A stretch of 64,000 nt of DNA from Streptomyces sp. Ru73 (GTDB lineage: Bacteria; Actinomycetota; Actinomycetes; Streptomycetales; Streptomycetaceae): NCBI RefSeq assembly GCF_002920575.1, contig NZ_PQSQ01000039.1:1-64000 (forward strand). The letters run 5' to 3'. Positions 32,270-41,648 of this stretch are shown here, piece after piece (position 1 is the first letter of the stretch; the number at the start of each line of letters is the position of its first letter). A program made the translations under genes and the position numbers. Below the pieces are notes generated by a model. It made no database searches and was not told the origin of the DNA. It saw only the letters and a program-made list of their open reading frames with translations.

Positions 32270-34975
32270 ATGGCTCTGAAGCTTCCCCGGCCGCGCGGCC
32301 GGCGGCTGGTCGTGCTCCTGGTCGTGCTGGGCGTCCTGCTCGGCGGCGGCTCGTGGGCGGCCGGCGCCGCGTCCGGTGACGCGGCTCCCGCGGTGCACCG
32401 CGAGGACCACGTCCTGTCGCTGCCCGAGAAGCCCGGCAGCAAGTCCACCGTCCGCATCGACACCTCCTTCTTCACCAGCACGGCGGAGTCCGGCCGCCGG
32501 CCCGCCGTGCTGGTCGGCCACGGCTTCGGCGCGAGCAAGGCCGCGGCGGCGGGCCAGGCCCGGCAGCTCGCGCGGGCCGGGTACGCCGTCCTCACCTGGT
32601 CGGCGCGCGGGTTCGGGCACTCGACCGGCAAGATCGGGCTGAACGACCCGGAGGGCGAGGTCGCCGACGTCAGCCATCTCATCGACTGGCTGGCGAAACG
32701 CCCCGAAGTGCAGCTGGACAAGGCCGGTGACCCGCGCGTCGGGATGACCGGCGCCTCGTACGGCGGCGCCATCGCGCTGCTCACGGCGGGCCACGACCAC
32801 CGCGTCGACGCCATCGCGCCGCAGATCACTTACTGGAACCTCGCCGACGCGCTCTTCCCCGACGACGTGTTCAAGAAGCTGTGGGCCGGTTACTTCTTCA
32901 CCACCGGCTCGGCGCCCGTGACCACCAGCGTGCCCAATCCCGCACGCGGCGTGGCCTGCCACCGGTTCGAGCCGCAGCTGTGCCGGATGTACGAGCGGGT
33001 GGCGGTCTCCGGCCGGCCGGACGCCGCGGCCCGGAAGATGCTGGAGAGCCGCAGCCCGCAGGCGATCGCCGACCGCATCAAGGTCCCCACCCTGATCGCC
33101 CAGGGACAGTCCGACTCGCTCTTCCCGCTCGGCCAGGCCGACGAGATGGCCAGGGCGCTGAAGAAGAACGGCGCGCCGGTCTCCGTGGACTGGATCGAGG
33201 GCGGCCACGACGGCGGCAACCGCGAGGAGGCCCGCGTCCTGGCCCGTACGGAAGCCTGGTTCGCGCGCTACCTGAAGGGCGACCGCGGCGTGGACACCGG
33301 CCCGGCCTTCCGGATCAGCCGCACCGGGGGAGTGGACAGCGCGGACGGTGCCTCGCGGCTGCGCGGCGCGAGCGGTGACCGCTATCCGGGGCTGCGCGGC
33401 GACCCGCGGTCCGTGCCGCTGGCCGGCCGCGCGCAGGTCCTCGCCAACCCCGCGGGCGGCGATCCGCCCGCCATCTCCTCCGTCCCCGGCATCGGCGCCG
33501 CGCTCGGCGGCCTCAGCGCGCTGGGCAACGGCCCGTCGCTGGACTTCCCCGGCCAGTACGCCCGCTTCGAGTCCGCGGCGCTCAAGAGCCCCGTGCGGGT
33601 CACCGGCTCGCCCACGGCGAAGATCCGGGTGACCAGCGACCACGACGAGGCCGTGCTGTTCGCCAAGGTCTACGACGTCGGCCCGGACGGGCGCAGCCAG
33701 TTGCTGCCCCACCAGCTGGTGACGCCGCTGCGGGTGACGGGCGCGAAGGACGGCCGTACGGTCTCCGTCCGGCTCCCGGCCATCGACCACGAGTTCGCCG
33801 CCGGGCACCACCTGCGGCTGGTGGTGGCCGCCACCGACATGGCGTACGCCTCGCCGGCCGAGCCCGCCGTGTACAAGGTCGCGCTCGCCGGGAAGAACGC
33901 GCTGAGCGTGCCGACCGCGCCCGGCGTGCACACCGCGGCGCCCACGCTGCCCTGGTGGGTGTGGGGGCTGCCGCTCGCGGCCCTCGTGCTCGCCGCCGCG
34001 CTGCTGCTCACCGGGCGGCGCCGGACCACGCCGCCCGCACCCGACCCGGACCTGGCCGACGTCCCGCTGCGGATCACCGGCCTGACGAAGAAGTACGCGG
34101 GCGCCGCCGACCGGTACGCCGTACGGGACCTGACCTTCGGCGTCGAGCGCGGCCGGGTGCTCGGGCTGCTCGGGCCGAACGGCGCGGGCAAGACCACCAC
34201 GCTGCGGATGCTGATGGGCCTGATCACCCCGGACGAGGGCGAGATCCGGGTCTTCGGGCACGCGGTGCGGCCGGGCGCCCCGGTGCTCTCCCGGGTCGGC
34301 GCCTTCGTCGAGGGCGCGGGCTTCCTGCCGCATCTGACGGGCCGGGAGAACCTGGACCTGTACTGGCGGGCCACCGGCCGCCCGGCCGAGGACGCGCACA
34401 TCGAGGAGGCGCTGCGGATCGCCGGGCTGGGCGAGGCGCTGCAGCGCGCCGTCCGTACGTACTCCCAGGGCATGCGGCAGCGGCTGGCCATCGCGCAGGC
34501 CATGCTCGGCCTGCCGGACCTGCTCATCCTGGACGAGCCGACCAACGGCCTGGACCCGCCGCAGATCCGCGAGATGCGGGACGTGATGGCCCGCTACGCG
34601 GCCGGGGGCCGGACCGTGATCGTCTCCAGCCATCTGCTGGCCGAGGTCGAGCAGACCTGTACGCACCTGGTCGTCATGGACCGCGGCCGGCTGGTGCAGG
34701 CGGGCCCGGTCGCCGAGATCGTCGGGAGCGGCGACACGCTGCTGGTCGGCACGGCGGAGCCGGTGCAGGCGGGGGTGGTGGAGAAGGTGGCGGCGCTGCC
34801 GTTCGTCGCCTCGGCCGCCGCGGGCGACGACGGGCTGCTGGTCCGCCTCGACGGCACGGCCGGCACCCCGGAGCTGCTCGCCGAACTCCTGCGGCTGGGC
34901 GTCGCGGTCGAGCGCGTCGGGCCGCACCGCCGACTGGAGGACGCCTTCCTCACCCTGATCGGAGGGGACCGATGA
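32270..34975 (+). CDS. extracytoplasmic serine hydrolase fused to ABC transporter ATPase
   Basis: A 901-residue composite protein. An N-terminal signal anchor (about 12-34) is followed by an alpha/beta hydrolase of the CocE/X-Pro dipeptidyl-peptidase S15 type, with nucleophile Ser163 in GASYGG, Asp282 in GQSDSLFP and His313 in GGHDGG, and a jelly-roll-like C-terminal part. A second membrane helix (about 561-585, WWVWGLPLAALVLAAALLL) leads to a cytoplasmic nucleotide-binding domain with Walker A GPNGAGKTTT (Lys641), signature YSQGMRQR, Walker B LLILDEPTNGLD and H-loop SSHLL. The permease gene overlaps its stop. ATG 32270 is favoured (AGGG eight bases upstream); GTG 32261 is in frame. Possibly it processes and exports, or senses, a peptide or ester. 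Confidence 0.9.
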   Translation: MALKLPRPRGRRLVVLLVVLGVLLGGGSWAAGAASGDAAPAVHREDHVLSLPEKPGSKSTVRIDTSFFTSTAESGRRPAVLVGHGFGASKAAAAGQARQLARAGYAVLTWSARGFGHSTGKIGLNDPEGEVADVSHLIDWLAKRPEVQLDKAGDPRVGMTGASYGGAIALLTAGHDHRVDAIAPQITYWNLADALFPDDVFKKLWAGYFFTTGSAPVTTSVPNPARGVACHRFEPQLCRMYERVAVSGRPDAAARKMLESRSPQAIADRIKVPTLIAQGQSDSLFPLGQADEMARALKKNGAPVSVDWIEGGHDGGNREEARVLARTEAWFARYLKGDRGVDTGPAFRISRTGGVDSADGASRLRGASGDRYPGLRGDPRSVPLAGRAQVLANPAGGDPPAISSVPGIGAALGGLSALGNGPSLDFPGQYARFESAALKSPVRVTGSPTAKIRVTSDHDEAVLFAKVYDVGPDGRSQLLPHQLVTPLRVTGAKDGRTVSVRLPAIDHEFAAGHHLRLVVAATDMAYASPAEPAVYKVALAGKNALSVPTAPGVHTAAPTLPWWVWGLPLAALVLAAALLLTGRRRTTPPAPDPDLADVPLRITGLTKKYAGAADRYAVRDLTFGVERGRVLGLLGPNGAGKTTTLRMLMGLITPDEGEIRVFGHAVRPGAPVLSRVGAFVEGAGFLPHLTGRENLDLYWRATGRPAEDAHIEEALRIAGLGEALQRAVRTYSQGMRQRLAIAQAMLGLPDLLILDEPTNGLDPPQIREMRDVMARYAAGGRTVIVSSHLLAEVEQTCTHLVVMDRGRLVQAGPVAEIVGSGDTLLVGTAEPVQAGVVEKVAALPFVASAAAGDDGLLVRLDGTAGTPELLAELLRLGVAVERVGPHRRLEDAFLTLIGGDR

Positions 34976-35835
34976 GTACCGCAGCACATCCGGCCGGGCC
35001 CGCGGCCGGCTACCGCGCGGGCCGCACCCTGCCGCTGCGCGTGGAGGCGCTGCGCCAGCTGAAGCGGCGCCGCACCCTGGTGGTCGGCCTGGTGCTGGTC
35101 GCGCTGCCGTTCGTGCTGGCCGCGGCCTTCGCCATCGGCGGCGACCCGGCAGGCCGGAACACCCGGGTGAACCTGATGGACACCGCGACCGCGTCCGGCG
35201 CCAACTTCGCGGCCACAGCGCTGTTCGTCTCGGCCGGCTTCCTGCTGGTGGTGCCGGTCGCGCTGTTCTGCGGCGACACGGTCGCCTCGGAGGCGAGCTG
35301 GTCCTCGCTGCGGTACCTGCTGGCCGCGCCCGTGCCGCGGACCCGGCTGCTGCTGAGCAAGCTGACCGTGGCGCTGGTGTTCAGCGCGGCGGCCATGGTG
35401 CTGCTGCCGCTGGTCGCGCTGGCCGTGGGCACGTACGCGTACGGCTGGGACGCGCTGCGGCTGCCGGGCGGCGGGGTGCTGCCGGCCGGCGACGCGGTGC
35501 CGCGGCTGGCGCTGGTGGTGGCGTACCTCTTCGTGTCGCAGCTGGTGACCGCGGCGCTGGCCTTCTGGCTGTCGACGGTGACGGACGCGCCGCTGGGCGC
35601 GGTGGGCGGCGCGGTCGGCCTCACCATCGTCGGCAACGTCCTGGACCAGGTCACCGCGCTGGGCAACTGGCGCGACGTGCTGCCGGCGCACTGGCAGTTC
35701 GCGTGGGTGGACGCGCTCCAGCCGCAGCTGGAGTGGACCGGCATGGTACAGGGCGCTGCCGTGTCGGTCTCCTACGCGCTGGTCCTCTTCGCGCTGGCCT
35801 TCCGCGGCTTCCGCACCAAGGACGTGGTGTCGTAA
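34972..35835 (+). CDS. ABC transporter permease
   Basis: A 287-residue ABC-2-type permease with about six membrane helices (RTLVVGLVLVALPFVLAAAF near the start, then ATALFVSAGFLLVVPVALFC) and the frequent ABC-2 pattern ASEASWSSLRYLLAAPVPRTRLLLSKL. ATG 34972 overlaps the stop of the hydrolase-ATPase gene, so the two form one transporter. Substrate unknown. A palindromic terminator follows 12 bp after the stop. Confidence 0.9.
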   Translation: MSTAAHPAGPAAGYRAGRTLPLRVEALRQLKRRRTLVVGLVLVALPFVLAAAFAIGGDPAGRNTRVNLMDTATASGANFAATALFVSAGFLLVVPVALFCGDTVASEASWSSLRYLLAAPVPRTRLLLSKLTVALVFSAAAMVLLPLVALAVGTYAYGWDALRLPGGGVLPAGDAVPRLALVVAYLFVSQLVTAALAFWLSTVTDAPLGAVGGAVGLTIVGNVLDQVTALGNWRDVLPAHWQFAWVDALQPQLEWTGMVQGAAVSVSYALVLFALAFRGFRTKDVVS

Positions 35836-35847
35836 CCGGGCACGGGT

Positions 35848-35873
35848 GCCGGCCGCCGGGTCCGGCGGCCGGC
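35848..35873. terminator. 12-bp stem bidirectional terminator
   Basis: GCCGGCCGCCGG and CCGGCGGCCGGC, separated by GT, lie between the convergent permease and YqeB-like genes. Confidence 0.8.
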
Positions 35874-35875
35874 GC

Positions 35876-36598
35876 TCAGACCTCCTGTTCCGCCGCGGCG
35901 CCGTCCTGGGCGCGGCGGAAGTACTGCTCCTTCTTCTCCTCGCGGACGACGACGCCGAGCGCGGCCAGCTCCTCGCGGAGCTGCGCGGCGTCGGCCGCCC
36001 GCCCCTTGCGCAGCGCGTGCGCACGGGCCTTGAGGAGCGCGTGCGCGGCGGCGTCGAGCGCGGGCAGCCCGTCCACCCAGCGGCGGTACTCCTTCGCGTG
36101 CGGATCGCCGTCCCGCCAGGGATAGCCGTGCGCCCGGAAGGCGGCGGCGAACCGCGCGCCGTCGAAGTCGCCCTTCAGACGCAGCAGTTCCTCGGTGCGG
36201 TGGCCGAGCGCGACGAGGTGCCCGCCGTCCGCGAAGACCGCGCCGATCGCTGGGCGGTGCAGCAGGTGGTCCCGGCCGTCGCGGGTGAGGGTGGCCAGGT
36301 CGGGGCCGACGGCCGCGTACACGTAGTCGCGTTCGGCGAGCCGGGCGAGCAGCAGTCCGGCCAGCAGGCCGAGGACCGTGGCGCCGATCGTGGCCTGCGG
36401 CTCGGGGAGCGAGGCGAGGAGCCGGAACGGCCCCTGCACCGGCGCCCACGGAAGGGCGGCCACCCAGTCGGCGACCGCGTCCAGCAGCCATCCCAGGACC
36501 GCGCCCAGGACCGGGAAGCCGGCCCATACGAAGGCGCGGGCGCCGGTGGTGGGCGCCACCCGTGTCACGCCGTTCCTCGCCGTGTCCTCAGCAGCCAT
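35876..36598 (-). CDS. YqeB-like two-helix membrane protein
   Basis: A 240-residue protein. Two hydrophobic segments lie near the N-terminus (FVWAGFPVLGAVLGWLLDAV and ATIGATVLGLLAGLLLARL). A soluble domain with RDHLLHRPAIGAVFADGGHLVALG and a basic alpha-helical C-terminus follow (REELAALGVVVREEKKEQYF). It resembles the actinobacterial YqeB family of unknown function. Its ATG overlaps the TetR stop by one base (TGATG), so the two are translated as a coupled pair and it is probably the regulated gene. Confidence 0.82.
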   Translation of the reverse strand: MAAEDTARNGVTRVAPTTGARAFVWAGFPVLGAVLGWLLDAVADWVAALPWAPVQGPFRLLASLPEPQATIGATVLGLLAGLLLARLAERDYVYAAVGPDLATLTRDGRDHLLHRPAIGAVFADGGHLVALGHRTEELLRLKGDFDGARFAAAFRAHGYPWRDGDPHAKEYRRWVDGLPALDAAAHALLKARAHALRKGRAADAAQLREELAALGVVVREEKKEQYFRRAQDGAAAEQEV

Positions 36599-37218
36599 CA
36601 GGTGAGCCCTTCCGCTCGGGCCGGGGCCGGGGCGCGGCCCACCAGCCAGTCGATGATCCGGCGCAGTTCCGCCGCGTGCTCCGCCGCGTCGAAGCGGTCC
36701 TCGCCCGCGCTCAGGTACGCGGCGTCGACCAGCCGCTGGATCCACCCCGCGACGCGCGCCGGGGGAAAGGCGAGCGGCCGGCCCTCCGCCGCGAGCCGTT
36801 CCGCCAGCGTGCCGAGGGCCGCGCGGACGCGGGCCTCGTCCGCGGCGATCATCCGGGCGAACTCGTCGTCCCGGTTGGCCTGGAAGACGGCCGCGGCCAG
36901 CAGTCCGGGCACGAGCGGATCGGCGAGGTCGGCGAGCAGGTGGTCCACCAGCCCGTCGAGCCCGTCGCCGGGCCGTGCGGCGGCCAGTGCCCGGTCGCAC
37001 GCCTCGGCGTTGCGCGGCAGGTCGTCGGCGAACAGTGCGTGGAAGATGTCGCGCTTGGTCGCGAAGTAGTGGAAGAGGGTGCCCGAGCCGATGCCGGCAC
37101 GGCGGCAGATGGCCGCGGTGGAGGTGCCGTCCACGCCGTGGGCGGCGAACTCCTCGGCGGCGGCGTGCAGGATCAGGGCCCGCTTCCGGGCGTGCTGGAC
37201 GGGATCGACGGTGCGCAC
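36598..37218 (-). CDS. TetR-family transcriptional regulator 1
   Basis: A 206-residue TetR-type regulator. The N-terminal helix-turn-helix is GVDGTSTAAICRRAGIGSGTLFHYFATKRDIFHALF, and the C-terminal ligand domain is divergent. The GTG at 37218 is directly preceded by a -10-like TACTAT, so the mRNA may be leaderless. An imperfect inverted repeat immediately upstream is a likely self-operator. The ligand is unknown; the target is probably its own operon with the YqeB-like gene. Confidence 0.88.
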   Translation of the reverse strand: MRTVDPVQHARKRALILHAAAEEFAAHGVDGTSTAAICRRAGIGSGTLFHYFATKRDIFHALFADDLPRNAEACDRALAAARPGDGLDGLVDHLLADLADPLVPGLLAAAVFQANRDDEFARMIAADEARVRAALGTLAERLAAEGRPLAFPPARVAGWIQRLVDAAYLSAGEDRFDAAEHAAELRRIIDWLVGRAPAPARAEGLT

Positions 37219-37224
37219 CCGTCA

Positions 37225-37247
37225 ATAGTAGAGCACCTACTCTATTA
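37225..37247. promoter_or_regulatory. putative TetR operator overlapping its own promoter
   Basis: The AT-rich patch contains two overlapping inverted repeats: AGTAG-N5-CTACT (37227-37241) and TAGAG-N6-CTCTA (37229-37244). The minus-strand -10-like TACTAT overlaps it. The position 7 bp before the TetR GTG suggests autorepression. Confidence 0.6.
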
Positions 37248-37394
37248 ATGAGGGCGCTTCCGGCGGCGGCGGACGGCGCGCCGTTGGGCCGGGCGGGTGC
37301 ATGCGCAGCGGGTCGTGCAACCCTCGCCCGGCGGGGCGTGTCTGCTCGGATAGGTCCGCAAATGCGGATGAATTCCGGAAGAAGAGGACATTCG

Positions 37395-37850
37395 ATGATC
37401 CGTAAGGCTTCGCGAGCTGTCACCGTCTCCGCGCTCTGTACCGCCCTCCTCGGCGGCGGCCTGACCCTCGCCGCCTCCGCGCCCGCCGCCACCCCGGCCC
37501 CGAAGAAGGCCCCGGCCCGCTACAACGCCGAGGAGGTCCACCACTTCCTGGAGGGCTTCTACGGCAACCACGGGCCCCGCCCGTGGGAGCGGAAGCACAT
37601 GGTCGGCGACGCGCTGAAGAAGCGGGTGGAGAAGAACAAGAAGTACGACGTCCTGCTGTGCGCGCAGAACGCCCCGCGCGACATCGCCATCGGCCGCGTG
37701 ACCACCGCCCAGTCGGCCCGCGTCGGCTGGGCCACGGTCACCACCATGTGGAACCGCGGCCCGAACCAGCACTTCACCGCCTACGTCGACCTGGACGCGA
37801 GCAAGCCCATCAAGCTCACCCAGATCGACTGCAGCCCCGGCCGCCACTGA
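37395..37850 (+). CDS. small secreted protein
   Basis: A 151-residue protein with a Sec signal peptide (MIRKASRAVTVSALCTALLGGG, cleavage near APAATPAP). The mature part has HHFLEGFYGNHGPRPWERKHM, a basic middle, and two cysteines (LLCAQNAP and IDCSPGRH) that could form one disulfide. It shows no catalytic motif that I recognise. GAGGA precedes ATG 37395. Function unknown; similar small secreted proteins are common in Streptomyces. Confidence 0.8.
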   Translation: MIRKASRAVTVSALCTALLGGGLTLAASAPAATPAPKKAPARYNAEEVHHFLEGFYGNHGPRPWERKHMVGDALKKRVEKNKKYDVLLCAQNAPRDIAIGRVTTAQSARVGWATVTTMWNRGPNQHFTAYVDLDASKPIKLTQIDCSPGRH

Positions 37851-37960
37851 CGGCGTACGCGCGCCGCGCCGGTCCGCTCCCCCCGGCGGGCCGGCCGGTG
37901 CCGCGTGGCACGCTCGGTCGGGCGACCGAATTCGACGTATCAGGCACGTATTCTCTCGAT

Positions 37961-40030
37961 ATGACCTGGACGAGCGCGCTGAAGCAGACCGCCCGTTCCG
38001 GGCTGACTGTCGAACGGGCCAAGCTGACCCCGCTCATCGCCGTCCGCGGGGCGGTCGGGGTCGCCCTCGTCGTCGGCGGATGCCTCTGGCTGGGGTCCCC
38101 GGTGCTCGCCGTCTCCGCGGCCTTCGGTGCCTTCTCCGCCGCGATCGCCACCTTCCAGCGCAGCTGGCGGCCGCGCCCCCTGCTGGCCCTGGCCGTCGCG
38201 GGCGGCCTGTCGGTCTCCACCTTCCTCGGCTATCTGGCCGCGGCCCACACCGTGCTGTTCGTGCTGCTGCTCGGCGCCTGGACCCTGCTCGCCGGGCTGT
38301 GCTGGGCGGTCGGGCCGGTCTCCGGGCTGATCGGTACCCAGACGGTCGCGGTGATGCTGGTGACCGTCACGCTGCCGACCTCCGTACTGGGCGCGCTGGG
38401 GCACGCCGCGCTCATCGCGCTCGGCGGCTGCGTGCAGGCCGCGCTCATCGTGCTCTTCCCCGTCCGCCGCTGGGGACGGCAGCGGGACGCGCTGGCCGAC
38501 GCGCTCGCCGCCGAGGCCGACTACGCGCGCCGGCTGCGGCACGACCCGGTGGCGCCCTTCGACCCGCAGCCCCTGATGGACGCCCGGCTCGCCTCCCGGG
38601 TCACGCCCCGTCAGGCCAGACGCCGCCCCGCCCAGCTGCACGGCCCGCGCACCCTCGCCGAACAGGTGCGCCCGGTACTCGCCTCGCTCGCCGACCCGGT
38701 CGTCGGCGCCCCGATGGAAGGCCCCGAGCGGGACCGGGTGCGCGAACTGCTCGGCGCCGCGGCGACCGTGCTGGACGCGGTGGCCTCCGCCATCCGGCAC
38801 GCCCGGCCGGTCCGGCTCTCCTCCGAGGTCATGGACGTCCTGGAAGTGCCGGTCGAGAGCGACATGCTGACCGGCCCGGTGCGCCGCTCGGCCACCCGGC
38901 TGCTCAGCCTGCTCGCCGACGCCGTGGAGGCCGCCGACGAACCGGTCGAGCCGACCGGGCCCGTCACCGAGGGCGACCGGCCGCACCTGCTGCGCCCCGC
39001 CGTCCACCGGCAGGTCCCGGTCGTGCTGCGGACCGTCCGGCGGGAGCTGCGCTGGTCCTCCTTCGTACTGCGGCACGCGCTGCGGGTCGCCGCCGTCGCC
39101 GCGGTCGGCTACCTGGTCGGCACCGCGCTGCCCTTCGGGCACGGCTACTGGGCGCCGCTCGCCTCCGTGATGATCATGCGGCCGGACTTCGCGCAGACCT
39201 ACCAGCGCGGCATCGCCCGCTTCACCGGCACCCTCTTCGGCGTCGCCGTCGGCGGCGCGGTGATCGCGCTGTTCCGTCCCGGGCCGTACGTCGACGCGCT
39301 CCTCGCCGTCTGCTGTGCCTTCCTGATGTACCTGCTGCTGCGCACCGGCGTCGCGGTCACCTCCGCCTGCGTCGCCGCGTACGTCGTCTTCCTGCTCGGC
39401 ATCGCGGGCGCCGGCTGGGAGCAGACCGTGCAGGAGCGGGTGGTCCTCACCCTGCTCGGCGGGGTGCTGGCCACCCTCTCGTACGCGGCCTTCCCGGCCT
39501 GGGAGACCTCGCGGCTGCGCGAGCGGCTGGCGGAGTGGCTGGAGGCCGGCGGCCGGTACGCCGTCGCCGTGCTGGAGATCTACGCGCGGCCCGCCGACCG
39601 CAGGCCGCGCCGGGTGCGCGAGGCCCTGCTCGACCTGCGCGCTGCCCGTGTCGCCTGGGTGAAGAGCGGGGAGCGGGCCGGCAAGGAACCGGTACGGCAC
39701 CGCGGGCTGTCACCGGCCGCAGAGGAGGACGCCGAGTCGGCCCTCAACGCGATGGGCCGGGTCACCATGCTGCTGGAGGCCCATCTGCCGGGCCCGGACG
39801 CCGAACCCTCGCCGGGCGCAGAGGCGTTCGCTGCCGAGCTGGGGCCCGCGGTGGAGCGCGCGGCACTGGCCCTCCGGGAGCGCGGCGACATGGACTGGTC
39901 AGGGCTGCACGAGCGGCTGGCGGAGTGGGAAGCGGCGGCCGGGGGCCGGGGCGTGGCGCTGCGCGCCGCGGGGCTGCTGGTGGACGCGCTGGACGACCTC
40001 GCGCGGGCGCTGAACCGTACCCGGCGATGA
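37961..40030 (+). CDS. FUSC-family membrane protein
   Basis: A 689-residue membrane protein with two membrane blocks (residues about 20-165 and 360-500) separated and followed by soluble helical regions, the fusaric acid resistance/aromatic acid exporter-like organisation. The second block contains GHGYWAPLASVMIMRPDFAQTYQRGIARFTGTLFGV, a strong FUSC signature. Members export aromatic acids or similar compounds. The ATG at 37961 has no ribosome site; TATTCT lies seven bases upstream, so it may be leaderless. Confidence 0.88.
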   Translation: MTWTSALKQTARSGLTVERAKLTPLIAVRGAVGVALVVGGCLWLGSPVLAVSAAFGAFSAAIATFQRSWRPRPLLALAVAGGLSVSTFLGYLAAAHTVLFVLLLGAWTLLAGLCWAVGPVSGLIGTQTVAVMLVTVTLPTSVLGALGHAALIALGGCVQAALIVLFPVRRWGRQRDALADALAAEADYARRLRHDPVAPFDPQPLMDARLASRVTPRQARRRPAQLHGPRTLAEQVRPVLASLADPVVGAPMEGPERDRVRELLGAAATVLDAVASAIRHARPVRLSSEVMDVLEVPVESDMLTGPVRRSATRLLSLLADAVEAADEPVEPTGPVTEGDRPHLLRPAVHRQVPVVLRTVRRELRWSSFVLRHALRVAAVAAVGYLVGTALPFGHGYWAPLASVMIMRPDFAQTYQRGIARFTGTLFGVAVGGAVIALFRPGPYVDALLAVCCAFLMYLLLRTGVAVTSACVAAYVVFLLGIAGAGWEQTVQERVVLTLLGGVLATLSYAAFPAWETSRLRERLAEWLEAGGRYAVAVLEIYARPADRRPRRVREALLDLRAARVAWVKSGERAGKEPVRHRGLSPAAEEDAESALNAMGRVTMLLEAHLPGPDAEPSPGAEAFAAELGPAVERAALALRERGDMDWSGLHERLAEWEAAAGGRGVALRAAGLLVDALDDLARALNRTRR

Positions 40031-40199
40031 GCGGCCGCCGCCGGGCCGAGCGGCGCGCAACTATGCAACGCCGGTAGGGTAGGTAATCGCCCGTTATTGA
40101 CGTCATTGCTGCCGTCTGGGGCGCGATGTCGGCGGACTCCGCACGCCGCGCCGCGGGCGTACCCGCAGTCCGAGCCGAAAGCGAGCGAGCGAACTCCTC

Positions 40200-41321
40200 A
40201 TGGCCAGCACTTCCTCCGGCGGTACGTACGACATAGGCATCGACCTGGGCACCGCCAACACCCTGGTGTACGCACGCGGCAAGGGCGTGGTGCTCGACGA
40301 ACCGTCCGTGGTCGCCGTCAACGCGACGGGCGACGTCATCGCGGTCGGCACGGAGGCCAAGCGCACCATCGGCCGTACCCCCTCCGGCATCACCGCCATG
40401 CGGCCGCTGCGGGACGGCGTGATCGCCGACTTCGACGCCGCCGAGCGGATGCTGCGGGGCCTGATGAAGAAGGCGCTGCCGGGGCGCCGGTTCTCCCGGC
40501 CGCGGGTCGTCATCTGCGTGCCGTCGGGCATCACCGGCGTCGAGCGGCGGGCCGTCGTCGACTCGGCCCGGCGCGCGGGCGCGCGCGAGGTGCAGCTGAT
40601 CGAGGAGCCGATGGCGGCGGCCATCGGCGCCGGGCTGCCGGTCGCCGAGCCGGTGGGCTGCATGGTGGTGGACATCGGCGGCGGCACGACCGAGGTCGCG
40701 GTGGTCTCGATGGGCGGCCTGGTCACCGCCGAGTCCGTACGGGTCGCGGGCGACGCGATGGACGCGGCGGTCATGGCGTACGTCAAGAGGAAGCACGCGC
40801 TGGCCATCGGGGAGCGCACCGCCGAGGACATCAAGATCGCGATCGGCTCGGCGATGTGGACGCCGGAGGAGGTCCACCTGCCGGAGCCGGCGGCGGACGG
40901 CGCGGAGGAGGGGGACGCCGAGGACACCGTGGCCCTGCGCGTCGACACCTGCACCGTACGCGGCCGGGACAACGTCAACGGCCTGCCGCGGACCCAGGAG
41001 ATCACCGCCGAGGAGGTCCGGCAGGCGCTCGCCGAGCCGGTCGACGCGATCGTGCAGGCCGTCCGCCGCACCCTGGACGCCTGCCCGCCCGAGCTGTCCG
41101 GCGACGTCATCGAGCACGGCATCGCGCTCACCGGCGGCGGCGCCCTGCTGCGGGGCCTGGACCGGCTGCTCACGCAGGAGACCGGGGTGCCCGTCGTGGT
41201 CGCCGAGGACCCGCTGAACTGCGTCGTGGCCGGCACCGGCAAGTGCGTGGAGGAGTTCGCCACGATGAACGGCCTGCTGGCCGACGCGAAGACACAGCCG
41301 CGGCGCGCCGTACGCCTCTGA
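40200..41321 (+). CDS. MreB/Mbl-like actin-family protein
   Basis: A 373-residue actin-fold ATPase. The phosphate loops are DIGIDLGTANTLVYARGKG and VVDIGGGTTEVAVVSMGG, and the adenosine region is GIALTGGGALLRGLDRLL. An acidic insertion (EPAADGAEEGDAEDT, about residues 238-252) and the divergent C-terminus make it closer to the accessory Mbl-type proteins of Streptomyces than to the MreB of the mre/rod operon, and no mreC, mreD or rodA follows. Such proteins help maintain the spore wall. The ribosome site is weak. Confidence 0.85.
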   Translation: MASTSSGGTYDIGIDLGTANTLVYARGKGVVLDEPSVVAVNATGDVIAVGTEAKRTIGRTPSGITAMRPLRDGVIADFDAAERMLRGLMKKALPGRRFSRPRVVICVPSGITGVERRAVVDSARRAGAREVQLIEEPMAAAIGAGLPVAEPVGCMVVDIGGGTTEVAVVSMGGLVTAESVRVAGDAMDAAVMAYVKRKHALAIGERTAEDIKIAIGSAMWTPEEVHLPEPAADGAEEGDAEDTVALRVDTCTVRGRDNVNGLPRTQEITAEEVRQALAEPVDAIVQAVRRTLDACPPELSGDVIEHGIALTGGGALLRGLDRLLTQETGVPVVVAEDPLNCVVAGTGKCVEEFATMNGLLADAKTQPRRAVRL

Positions 41322-41534
41322 CGGCCCGTCCGCTCGGGCCCGCCGCGCGGTCAACTCCCTTGCCCGCGCGGCGGTCCGGCCTGCCCGTGAGACGTGTCGG
41401 AATGTGCACGCAGCGTGACGGGAGGGCGTGGAGCGGTGCCCGCCGGCCGGGCGGATCTGTCCGCTCTGTGCAGCGAATAGCCGTCCACCTGCGGCGACAT
41501 GACCCGGCGTCAAGGAGTGATCAAGTCCGGTTAT

Positions 41535-41551
41535 GCTGAGACCGGCTCAGC
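41535..41551. promoter_or_regulatory. inverted repeats upstream of the conservon
   Basis: GCTGAG and CTCAGC pair around ACCGG, immediately after a -10-like TATGCT (41532-41537). ACCACTGGT (41564-41572) is a further small palindrome. These lie 98-114 bp upstream of the cvnA-type start and may be part of its promoter or leader. I see no gene in 41322-41648. Confidence 0.4.
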
Positions 41552-41648
41552 GTACTGGCAGTTACCACTGGTGATCTGTGTGTCGACGCTGCCCTCACGG
41601 CTGCGCCCGAGGAATTCCCCGTATCTTTTCGATTGGTTGAGGGTGCTG

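Noticed and set aside
30836..34987. 1383-residue minus-strand open frame opposite the membrane and hydrolase-ATPase genes
   Set aside because: It is a shadow of strongly supported plus-strand genes and contains no domain.
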